Assembly: GCA_945870155.1 (NCBI GenBank)
Contig: CAMBSB010000011.1
Span: forward strand, 1-64,000
Reading direction: 5' to 3'
Source: Paludibacter jiangxiensis
GTDB taxonomy: Bacteria; Bacteroidota; Bacteroidia; Bacteroidales; Paludibacteraceae
DNA length: 64,000 nucleotides
Positions 54,651 to 63,197 of the stretch are shown here, one piece after another (within the stretch, counting starts at the first letter, position 1; every line of letters starts with the position of its first letter). The notes beneath the pieces are model-generated. The model was not told the DNA's origin. It did not search any database and was given only the letters and a program-made list of their open reading frames with translations. Position numbers and translations under genes: made by a program.

Positions 54651-56111
54651 TTAAACAATTAAAGCAGGTTTTCTTAAAAGCCACATGCCAGCAAATGTAA
54701 ATAAACCATTGGCTATCAGTAATGTAAATCCAAAACCAAAACTGAAATAATGATTACTTAACCAATCGAGCAAAAAACAAAAAACAGGTGATAAAACAGC
54801 AACAACCGGCATCCACTTATCGCAAACCTGATATCGAGTTAAAATCCCAAAAAAGAAGAACCCAAGCAATGGACCATAAGTGTAAGCTGCTAATTTATAA
54901 ATCAAATTTATAACAGCCTCATTGTTAAAAGCATATAGAGCCAAAATGAGGAAAAAGAAAATTAAAGCATACAATGCATGAGTTCGATAACGTATTGATA
55001 ATTTTCTTTTTTCGGTTAAATCCTTACGCCGATTAAAACCTACAAAGTCAACACACCAAGACGTAGTTAATGAAGTTAAAGCTCCACCTGCACTTGGATA
55101 AGAAGAAGATACCAAACCTACCAGAAAAATAACCCCCACTGTAGCTCCCAAATAAGAGCTTGCAACGGTCGGAAACAATCTATCAACAGCTGAAATTCCC
55201 ATAGCTCCCATACCACCATGTTGTTTTACATAAATAGCCAAAACTGCTCCCAGTATTAGAAACAAGAAATTAACCATAAAAATAGTAATACTGGCAGTAA
55301 TCATGTTTTTTTGTGAATCTTTCAATGTTTTACAACTCAGGTTCTTCTGCATCATTTCCTGATCCAAACCGGCCATGGCTATTGTTACAAAAATTCCACT
55401 AATAAATTGCTTCAGAAAATAGGTGTTACTTCCCCATTTCAGGTCGAACCAGTCAGAGTATCGGCTGCTAGTAACAGCTGATATCATCTCACCTGTATTC
55501 CATCCCATTTCGCGGGCTATTACCACTACAGCAACTACTACAGCCAATATCATAAATGTAGTTTGTAAAACATCAGTCCAAACAATGGTTTTAACACCAC
55601 CTTTTAATGTATAAAGATAAATTAAGACCATAAATATTAATGCCACCAGCCAAAATGGTACTGTTTGCGATGGTAACAATCCATGTAGTACAAATACAAC
55701 CAGATAAATACGTACGGCAGCTCCCAAAACTCGAGATAATAGAAAAAATGATGCTCCGGTTTTATAGGTAAAAAGGCCAAAACGTGTTTCAAGATATGAA
55801 TAAATTGAAACTAGATTCATGCGATAATAAAGCGGTAAAAACACAAAAGCCACAATGGCATAGCCCACTGTAAAGCCTAATACCATAGGCATATAATAGA
55901 ATGACTGTTCCATAACATTGCCAGGAACAGATATCATTGTTACGCCCGAAATAGAAGTTCCTACCATACCATAAGCAACAATCAACCAGGGAGATTTTCT
56001 GTTTCCCTGAAAATAGGAACTATTGTCAGCTTTACGGGAAGCATACCAGGAAACAAAGAAAAGTAAAATAGTATAAGCAGCAAAAACCGTTAATATTAAG
56101 CTTAATGACAT
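54651..56111 (-). CDS. sodium:solute symporter, probably MurT-like MurNAc importer
   Basis: A 486-residue SSS-family transporter with about 13 hydrophobic helices. The core blocks YGMVGTSISGVTMISVPGNV, YSYLETRFG and ISGIFVTIAMAGLDQEMMQKNLSCKTLKDSQKN are typical. Tannerella forsythia has an inner-membrane MurNAc transporter (MurT) beside murK and murQ. Here the symporter heads a two-gene operon with namZ and faces murKQ across 2.7 kb, which supports MurNAc as substrate (inference). A terminator lies upstream at 56178-56213, so its promoter must be in 56112-56177 or it relies on read-through from susCD. Confidence 0.85.
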   Translation of the reverse strand: MSLSLILTVFAAYTILLFFVSWYASRKADNSSYFQGNRKSPWLIVAYGMVGTSISGVTMISVPGNVMEQSFYYMPMVLGFTVGYAIVAFVFLPLYYRMNLVSIYSYLETRFGLFTYKTGASFFLLSRVLGAAVRIYLVVFVLHGLLPSQTVPFWLVALIFMVLIYLYTLKGGVKTIVWTDVLQTTFMILAVVVAVVVIAREMGWNTGEMISAVTSSRYSDWFDLKWGSNTYFLKQFISGIFVTIAMAGLDQEMMQKNLSCKTLKDSQKNMITASITIFMVNFLFLILGAVLAIYVKQHGGMGAMGISAVDRLFPTVASSYLGATVGVIFLVGLVSSSYPSAGGALTSLTTSWCVDFVGFNRRKDLTEKRKLSIRYRTHALYALIFFFLILALYAFNNEAVINLIYKLAAYTYGPLLGFFFFGILTRYQVCDKWMPVVAVLSPVFCFLLDWLSNHYFSFGFGFTLLIANGLFTFAGMWLLRKPALIV

Positions 56112-56177
56112 TACAATTTTGTGTTTTAGTTGAATATTCAGAAATACAAAAAAACTTGCGTGAACTCAAATTTACAG

Positions 56178-56213
56178 AAAAAAAAACCTCCTTAATTTAA
56201 AGGAGGTTTTTCT
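56178..56213 (-). terminator. terminator after susD
   Basis: AAAAACCTCCTTT / AAGGAGGTTTTT hairpin with about ten T on the minus strand, directly after the susD stop. It separates susCD from the symporter-namZ operon. Confidence 0.85.
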
Positions 56214-56221
56214 TAATTTAA

Positions 56222-58060
56222 TTACCAAAGTTGTGTTTGCGTTAATGTTTTTCCATTGCCTGCATAAAGATCTATTTGATCTTTACCTATTGGAGCCAAA
56301 TAAACTTTATCGGTAAATGCATCTCTATCTGCTACTCCTTCTGGTAAATAGAAACCAACCATTGCTGCTTTATTATTGCCATCGTAAGTTACAATAGTTC
56401 CATCTCCTTTTTTTACTTTAAGTTTATTAACCTTTGCTGGGACTAAAAAACTCGACATTTCTTTTGGGAAATCAACCCAGATACCTAATAACATGTCAGG
56501 ATTTGTTGTTCCATTCATATAATTAATTTTCTTCCAACGTTTGATATCCAATAATCTCGAATGTTCAAAAACAAATTCCATGCGACGTTCGCGTCGGATT
56601 TCCCAGATTAACTCAGGCACATCTGCATCTCTTGCTGGATCAACAGGCAATGCAGCTAATGACATAGCAGCAGTTTTTGAGATTCCTTTCGAAATTGCTT
56701 CAGCATCCAATGGCCGGTTTCTTATCAGGTTTATTGATTTATCAATATCGGCTTGAACTACTGCTGCTCCGCCAAGTGTTGCAATTTCAGCTTTAGCCTC
56801 TACCCAATTTAAAAGTACTTCGGAATAACGCATTACAGGATAACCATTTGTGTTGGTGCTACTGCTATATTTTGGAGGTATACCTACGCCTGTTGAACCA
56901 ATTTTTGCTCCATCTCTGTCAATAAATTTACAAGCATAAAGCAATGTAGATGATTGACTACGAGGCAAATTCCAAAAAGTGGCTTCAAAACGTGGATCGC
57001 GAGTTTTTACTAAATTTGCTAAATTAAATGAATCGGCTTTTGCAACAGTTGAGTTTTGCCAAACTTTACCATCTTTACAAATAAAAGATTTTACAAGTGC
57101 TAAATTAGGTGCAACAGCTTGTGCCTCTGTACAATTTGAATACGATGCAATAGCATGCGTAACTGTTTGTGCAGCACTGTAATTTCTATAAAGTATACAC
57201 TCTTTATTCGCAGATAAGTTATCAGAACCAAAAAGCGAACGGAAATCTGAATTTATTGCATATTTATTGCTTGCAATTACTATATCGCCTGCCTGAACAG
57301 CTAATTCCAAGTATTTTTTTGCACGAGCATTGTCATTTTTATGATATTTTTGCCAGGTGCCTTCAAATAACATCCATCTTGATATAAATCCTGCAACTAC
57401 ATATTTATTTACATTCATTGTTCCATCATCTGCTCTTACATTGTTTAATGCATAAACAAAATTACTGTAAACCGAATCCATTACTTCAGCACGTGGAGTT
57501 CTGTCTTTAAACATTATGTCTGTATCCAAATTTGTAAAGTATTTATCAAAATAGGGAACATCACCAAATGTTGCAACTAACCTGCTATATTCAAGTGCTT
57601 TGAAGAATCTTGCAATACCTGTCCAATGTTTGTATTGTTCAGGAGTTAATACACCTATCATATTTGAGTTTATCCGATCCATCATTAAATTTGATTTACG
57701 CACATAATAAAATCCCCATGTTGGACCTTGATAAGTTGATAACCAAGCAGCTGTAGCAGAATTCGATCCTCTTGAAGTAGGAACACTAGTTTCGAAAAGT
57801 GCTTGTTTGTTTGTATTTGCAAAATCATCTGAGAATGTATAACCTCTTAATGGAGCATAATCTACACCAAATGCAGAATTATATCCCGGAAAGAAATAAG
57901 TGTAATTGTCATTCGCAAACAACCTGAGATTTGATTCTGAAACCCAGAATTTATCATCCTCGATAGTTGTTAATGGTGGTCTGTCAAGTAGCTCTTCGCA
58001 GCTCGAAAAGCTAATCAAAATCAAAGCAAATATTGAAAAAATTAATATTTTAGTTTTCAT
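56222..58060 (-). CDS. SusD/RagB-family nutrient-binding lipoprotein
   Basis: A 612-residue surface lipoprotein. The signal ends in lipobox FSSCEELLDRPP. The SusD block LDRPPLTTIEDDKFW, the TPR-rich body (GIARFFKALEYSRLVATFGDVPYFDKY) and the C-terminal IWEIRRERRMEFVFEHSRLLDIKRWK are all standard. SusD proteins cap the SusC channel and bind the ligand. The ligand here is not readable. The genomic setting (NlpC/P60, epimerase, NamZ, symporter) points to muropeptides or glycan fragments. It starts 20 bp after susC. Confidence 0.95.
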   Translation of the reverse strand: MKTKILIFSIFALILISFSSCEELLDRPPLTTIEDDKFWVSESNLRLFANDNYTYFFPGYNSAFGVDYAPLRGYTFSDDFANTNKQALFETSVPTSRGSNSATAAWLSTYQGPTWGFYYVRKSNLMMDRINSNMIGVLTPEQYKHWTGIARFFKALEYSRLVATFGDVPYFDKYFTNLDTDIMFKDRTPRAEVMDSVYSNFVYALNNVRADDGTMNVNKYVVAGFISRWMLFEGTWQKYHKNDNARAKKYLELAVQAGDIVIASNKYAINSDFRSLFGSDNLSANKECILYRNYSAAQTVTHAIASYSNCTEAQAVAPNLALVKSFICKDGKVWQNSTVAKADSFNLANLVKTRDPRFEATFWNLPRSQSSTLLYACKFIDRDGAKIGSTGVGIPPKYSSSTNTNGYPVMRYSEVLLNWVEAKAEIATLGGAAVVQADIDKSINLIRNRPLDAEAISKGISKTAAMSLAALPVDPARDADVPELIWEIRRERRMEFVFEHSRLLDIKRWKKINYMNGTTNPDMLLGIWVDFPKEMSSFLVPAKVNKLKVKKGDGTIVTYDGNNKAAMVGFYLPEGVADRDAFTDKVYLAPIGKDQIDLYAGNGKTLTQTQLW

Positions 58061-58080
58061 AATGAATTAAATTTTAAATG

Positions 58081-61000
58081 TTAGAAACTAATTTGTGTAC
58101 CAACTGAAAAACTTTTAAACATAGGTGTACCTAAACCTACACGACCTAAATTGTAACTGCCATCAGCAGAACCTGACATGCCAGGATTTTGACCTGCAAT
58201 AGCTTCTGGATCAAGAGGTAATCCGCGTAAGTTGTCAAATGTAAAGAAGTTTTCTAAACTTACATAAAAGCGAGCTTTTGAAATATAGATATTTTTGGTA
58301 ATAGCGGTTGGCAAAGTATAACCTAATGTCATGTTCTTTACTCTCAAGTACGACATGTCAAGTAAGTATTTAGATTGTATCTGCATATTATTTGTTGTTC
58401 CTGAACCAGCATTGTTATATGGTCTTGGATAAAATGCATTTGTTCTGTCTTCTTTCCAAAAATCACCTGCAATAGTTTGTGGCATACCACCATCCGAAGA
58501 ATGATAACCTGCAATTGCCAATGAACCATCGCCCCAAATACTCATTTCGCCTACACCCTGAAATAAAACTGATGCATCAATGCCTTTGTAGTCAGCACTC
58601 AAACGGAATGAATATTGAAAACGTGGTGTAGAATTGCCAATGACACTTAAGTCACCCATATTGTCAATAATGTTTGAGCCATTATTTAATTCACCATCGC
58701 CATTCAGGTCGGCAAATTTAACATCCCCCGGGCCAAAATAGAAATTGGAAGCATTTTGTAAATATACTTGATATACAGGTTTTACACCATCAATAGTTTT
58801 TAGCTTATAAGCTTTTTTGCCAACATTGCCTGCTACAGACGTTTCAGCAGCTGTAAGCGTAATGAGTTGAAGTTTACCTGCTCCATCTAATTCGAAATCT
58901 TCCATTTGATATAATCTATCAGTAGTGTAGCCATAAATATCACCATAACGTTTTCCTTCGAAGAAAGAATTTGTAACAGTTTTTAAAGCTCCTTGTTGGT
59001 ATTTTGTTACAACAGTTGTTGCATCAGATAATGAAGCCATAACACTTAAGCCTAAACCGTTTTTAAATCTATGATTAAAATCAACAGCAAGTTCCCAACC
59101 TGTGGTAGTTAGCTCTCCAAAGTTCCCAACCGGTGAGCCTGTGCCTAATGTAAGCGGTGCAGCAGCTCCAGCTACTAACATGTTTTGGTTTGTGCGTTTG
59201 TACCAGTCAAAGGAAATGCCTAATTTATCATTCATCAAGCGCATGTCAAAACCTAAATCAAGAGTATTAATATCTTGCCACATAATATCAGGTTGTACAA
59301 GCGGAGGGTTGTTGAATGCATTGTATTTTACCTCACCATTAAGCCAATTGCTTGTATATGAGCCTAGTCGAGCTTTGTATAAACTTGATGGAATTGTTTG
59401 GTCTCCAATTGTACCCCAAGATCCTCTTAATTTTAATGTTGAAAGATACGGATTTAATGGTTTCATAAATTCCTCTTCAGTAACACGCCATCCAGCTGAG
59501 AATGAAGGAAACCATCTCCACATAAGGTGAGTAGGGAATTTATTAGCAGCATCCCGACGAATATTAGCTTCGAAAAGATATTTGTCCATAAATGCATAAT
59601 TTACACGACCAAAAAATCCAATTTGTGAACCCCAACCAGCATCACCTCCTGAAGTTTGTGTTCCTGTTGCTAAATCAAACTGTGGATTATCGTATACCAT
59701 AAGCGCTGCTTTTTGAGCCCAACTATAAACCCAATCATTGGTTATCAAGTTCATACCTGCCATAAATTTCATGGCATGTTCGTTGGCATCACCTAATTTC
59801 AAATTGTAAGTTGAGTACACATTGGTAGTTCTTTGTTTTGAATTTTCTGCATTGCGATAAACATGATCAGGTGCAGCTCCAATTCCTGTGTATGTTGTTT
59901 TGGCAAGTCTATAAGCAGCCATAGCACCGGTTTCGGTCGAGGCAACGTATTGACCTGCTTCGTTTACATATAATTGATTTCCAGTAGCATCTACATCTTT
60001 AATAGGAGCACTCCATGAGTCACGTAAAGTAAAACGAGTTCCGGGTCTGAGCCAGGTAAATTCCTGATTTGAGAATGTGAAATCAGCTTCAATATTCCAG
60101 TCTTTTGTAATATTAAGTGTGGCACCAACATTTACGTTGTTGTAATTCCATTCTTGTTTTGCTGTATTTGCTGCCATAGCTTCACCTGCAGCTCCTCTTA
60201 ACTGATCACCTCCTTCGGTGGTAAGTGGTTGTAGTGAACTCCAACGATATAAGTATAACCATGGGTCAGCACCTGTTGTAACATAAGCATATTCTTTGCT
60301 GCGATTTGAAAAAAGCAAACCAGCACGAATAGTTAAAAATTTGTTCACTTCAGTACTTACTTTTACTGAGGCATTGTATTTTGTAAATTCGTCTTTTTTA
60401 GCAGGTTTCATCATACCTGATTGATTTAAATAATCCAGACCAATGCTATATGATGTTTTACCACTTTTACCACTCACTGTAAGATTATGATTTTTCGATG
60501 GAGCCCATTCACGAATCATATAATCATAAGGATCATACATACGTACACCAGTTTTACTTGTGTTAGGCACATCGTAATACCAGTCACGTCCATAAAGCAT
60601 AGGATCGCCAGGTTTTACAGTGTTTCCGTAATTTTGTAACCATAGTTTCGATTTTTCGTAGCTCGCTCTATCAGCCTGCCAAAATGCTCCTGTTTTTCCA
60701 TTTGTAGTTGGATTACGCTCAAGAGCTAAAACTGAATATTCGATTGCATCTATTGTGCCCATATTCATGTCTTTAGCTGCATTTTGCCAAGAGTAATTTG
60801 TTGAATATTGAACATTCATTGATTCTGCACTTGTTCCTTTTTTTGAAGTAATTAGAATTACACCAAAAGCACCTTTTGAACCATAAATTGAAGTTGAAGC
60901 TGCATCTTTTAAAATAGATATAGATTCAATATCACTCGGATTTACTAATTGTATACTCGGGATTTCAACATTATCTAATAATATGAGTGGAGAAGAACCA

Positions 61001-61620
61001 CCATAAAGTGAACCAATTTGACCCCTTATTTTCATAACAGCATCTGACCCAACTTCACCATTTCCAACAATTACTGTTAATCCGGGTACTGATCCTTGTA
61101 GTCCACGACCAACATCGGCAATTGGTCTGCTTGAAAGAGATTTGTTAATGTCTACAGTGCTTACTGCTCCCGTAAGGTTTTCCTTCTTTTGAGTACCATA
61201 TCCAACTACAACAATTTCTTGCATAGTTTTACTGTCCTCTTCCATTACAATACTTAAATTACTTTTGTTTGCAGTGATACTTTGATCTTTGTAGCCTACA
61301 TAACTAAATACCAAAACTGCACTGTTCGACTCTACAGTTAAACTAAATTTTCCATTAGCATCTGTAACTGTGCCTGTATTGGTGCCTTTTACCACAATAC
61401 TAACCCCGATTAATGCTTCGCCATTGTTGTCTTTAACAATACCTTGAACTTTAGTACTTGTTTGCTGTGTTTCTAAATTTGCAGCTTCTGTTTTACCATA
61501 AGCATTCGATGTAAAAACAAAACCAAACATAAACATTGAAGCTAATAAAATCAGCCTAAATGTCTCAATTTTTTTGAATTGACAATTTAACCTTGTCGTT
61601 TTTCTGTGATTGATTTTCAT
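58081..61620 (-). CDS. SusC/RagA-family TonB-dependent transporter
   Basis: An 1179-residue outer-membrane transporter. A long signal (~42 residues, ending TSNAYG) is followed by a CarboxypepD_reg-like domain (VQGIVKDNNGEALIGVSIVVKGTNTGTVTDANGKFSL), a TonB-box region (MQEIVVVGYGTQKKENLTGAVSTVD), the plug (LQGSVPGLTVIVGNGEVGSDAVMKIRGQIG) and the barrel, ending MFKSFSVGTQISF with terminal Phe. There is no STN domain, so there is no anti-sigma regulation of the RagA/FecA type. Instead a LacI-type operator lies on its transcription start (61745-61758). It partners the SusD below. Confidence 0.96.
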   Translation of the reverse strand: MKINHRKTTRLNCQFKKIETFRLILLASMFMFGFVFTSNAYGKTEAANLETQQTSTKVQGIVKDNNGEALIGVSIVVKGTNTGTVTDANGKFSLTVESNSAVLVFSYVGYKDQSITANKSNLSIVMEEDSKTMQEIVVVGYGTQKKENLTGAVSTVDINKSLSSRPIADVGRGLQGSVPGLTVIVGNGEVGSDAVMKIRGQIGSLYGGSSPLILLDNVEIPSIQLVNPSDIESISILKDAASTSIYGSKGAFGVILITSKKGTSAESMNVQYSTNYSWQNAAKDMNMGTIDAIEYSVLALERNPTTNGKTGAFWQADRASYEKSKLWLQNYGNTVKPGDPMLYGRDWYYDVPNTSKTGVRMYDPYDYMIREWAPSKNHNLTVSGKSGKTSYSIGLDYLNQSGMMKPAKKDEFTKYNASVKVSTEVNKFLTIRAGLLFSNRSKEYAYVTTGADPWLYLYRWSSLQPLTTEGGDQLRGAAGEAMAANTAKQEWNYNNVNVGATLNITKDWNIEADFTFSNQEFTWLRPGTRFTLRDSWSAPIKDVDATGNQLYVNEAGQYVASTETGAMAAYRLAKTTYTGIGAAPDHVYRNAENSKQRTTNVYSTYNLKLGDANEHAMKFMAGMNLITNDWVYSWAQKAALMVYDNPQFDLATGTQTSGGDAGWGSQIGFFGRVNYAFMDKYLFEANIRRDAANKFPTHLMWRWFPSFSAGWRVTEEEFMKPLNPYLSTLKLRGSWGTIGDQTIPSSLYKARLGSYTSNWLNGEVKYNAFNNPPLVQPDIMWQDINTLDLGFDMRLMNDKLGISFDWYKRTNQNMLVAGAAAPLTLGTGSPVGNFGELTTTGWELAVDFNHRFKNGLGLSVMASLSDATTVVTKYQQGALKTVTNSFFEGKRYGDIYGYTTDRLYQMEDFELDGAGKLQLITLTAAETSVAGNVGKKAYKLKTIDGVKPVYQVYLQNASNFYFGPGDVKFADLNGDGELNNGSNIIDNMGDLSVIGNSTPRFQYSFRLSADYKGIDASVLFQGVGEMSIWGDGSLAIAGYHSSDGGMPQTIAGDFWKEDRTNAFYPRPYNNAGSGTTNNMQIQSKYLLDMSYLRVKNMTLGYTLPTAITKNIYISKARFYVSLENFFTFDNLRGLPLDPEAIAGQNPGMSGSADGSYNLGRVGLGTPMFKSFSVGTQISF

Positions 61621-61744
61621 GATTTTAAAAATTTGATTTTTTTTGTTTATTATATAGTTTTAGAAAAATATATTCGTTTTTATTGTAACTATTTTATTTT
61701 CAAATGTCTAAATATAATATAGTATTAAGTGTTTTAATAATTAA

Positions 61745-61773
61745 TGCAATCGTTTGCAGCCGGTGCAAATATA
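61745..61773 (-). promoter_or_regulatory. susC promoter with a LacI-type operator over +1
   Basis: The -7 box reads TATATTTG on the minus strand (61773-61766). The near-perfect palindrome TGCAATCGTTTGCA (61745-61758, one mismatch, central CG) begins 7 bp downstream of it, across the predicted transcription start, the classic place for repression. The site matches the core of 49916-49945. The leader to the susC ATG is about 135 nt. The rest of the gap (61774-62024) is AT-rich with nothing else that I can name. Confidence 0.7.
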
Positions 61774-62024
61774 TGAATTTTAATTTGAATAAATACAAAA
61801 TTTAATATCATAAATTAAGAATAATTTATAAATGTCTGTTTAATAGCAAAGTAAGTTTTAATTTAATTTATTTGCAAGAAACATGTATTAATTCAATTGG
61901 AAGCGATTGTGTGATGTTAAAATGATAGTTATTATTGAATAATTGAGTTGGTAAATAATTTAAAATAAATAATAATGAACTTTATGATAATTATTTATAT
62001 CAAAATGATTATTTCAGCTCAAAA

Positions 62025-63182
62025 TTAATTTTCAATTTTAGTGGAGTTTTTTATTATACCAATTCCATATTTATTATTTAAAATAACTTTGCCATCTATA
62101 ATTTTCACGCCATCATAGAGATCATTTTTAATGAGCAGGTTTCCATCCAAATCAGCCCAATCAACTAATGGCGAAAGTTGAGCAGCCGCCGAAACAGCAC
62201 AGGAAGTTTCAGTCATGCAGCCTATCATTACCTTCATATCTAAAGCACGTGCAATATCTATCATTTTGTGTGCTTCACGCATTCCGGTGCATTTCATAAG
62301 TTTAATGTTTATTCCCGAATAAACCTGATAAGCGCGTTTTACATCGGGTACTCTTTGAAGAAACTCATCAGCAATGGTCGGCAAAGGGCTGTGTTGGGTT
62401 AGCCAAGCCATATCTTCGAGATTTTCTTTTGGCATGGGTTGTTCTACAAACAAAACCTTTTGTTCATTTAACCAATTAATCATATCCAAAGCCATATATT
62501 TATCTTTCCAACCCTGATTAACATCCACACAAAGTGGCGTATCGGTTACCGAACGAATAGCCGCTATCATTTCTTTATCATTATCACGGCCAAGTTTGAC
62601 TTTTAAAACTTTAAACTGATTTCCTGCTTCTCTGGTTTTTTCTTTAACTACATCCATAGTGTCAATACCTATTGTAAATGACGTATTTGGCGTGTTTTCT
62701 TTGGAAAGTCCCCAGATTTTATACATGGGTTGTTTCAGTAATTTGCCAATCAAATCGTGCAAAGCAATGTCAATAGAGGCTTTTGCTGCCGTATTTTTTG
62801 TGTCAATTGTATCCACATAAGCTAGTATTTCATCCAACCTAAAAGGATCATTAAAATTCGACAAATCTATTTTATTGAGGAATTTCAACACAGATTCATG
62901 CGATTCACCTAAATAGGGCGGCATAGATGCTTCACCGTAACCAATGATTCCATCATATTCAATTTGAGTTAAAACAACAGGTGTTGTGGTTCTGGAATTA
63001 GAGGCTACAGTAAATACATGTTTTAAAATTAAGTCGTAAGCCTTAAAAGATAGTTTCATTTTTCCTTTCGATTTTAAAGTAGTAGGATTCGCTAATTTAG
63101 CGGCTAATATATTGGAATCTAATATAGATAAACCTAATGAAAGAGCGGACATTTTTAAAAAATTGCGTCTATTTGTACTCAT
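62025..63182 (-). CDS. L-Ala-D/L-Glu epimerase (enolase superfamily) with a Tat-type signal
   Basis: A 385-residue muconate-lactonising-type enolase-superfamily protein. The acid/base lysines are K194 and K196 (LKVKLG) and K294 or K297 (INIKLMKC). The metal ligands are D220 (CVDVNQGW), E247 (FVEQPM) and D272 (IADEF). It would convert L-Ala-D-Glu from peptidoglycan to L-Ala-L-Glu. The N-terminus MSTNRRNFLKMSALSLGLSIL fits the twin-arginine consensus S/T-R-R-x-F-L-K with a hydrophobic stretch, so export is predicted, whereas E. coli YcjG is cytoplasmic. It starts 15 bp after the NlpC/P60 gene. Confidence 0.88.
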   Translation of the reverse strand: MSTNRRNFLKMSALSLGLSILDSNILAAKLANPTTLKSKGKMKLSFKAYDLILKHVFTVASNSRTTTPVVLTQIEYDGIIGYGEASMPPYLGESHESVLKFLNKIDLSNFNDPFRLDEILAYVDTIDTKNTAAKASIDIALHDLIGKLLKQPMYKIWGLSKENTPNTSFTIGIDTMDVVKEKTREAGNQFKVLKVKLGRDNDKEMIAAIRSVTDTPLCVDVNQGWKDKYMALDMINWLNEQKVLFVEQPMPKENLEDMAWLTQHSPLPTIADEFLQRVPDVKRAYQVYSGINIKLMKCTGMREAHKMIDIARALDMKVMIGCMTETSCAVSAAAQLSPLVDWADLDGNLLIKNDLYDGVKIIDGKVILNNKYGIGIIKNSTKIEN

Positions 63183-63197
63183 AATAATTGTTTTTTA

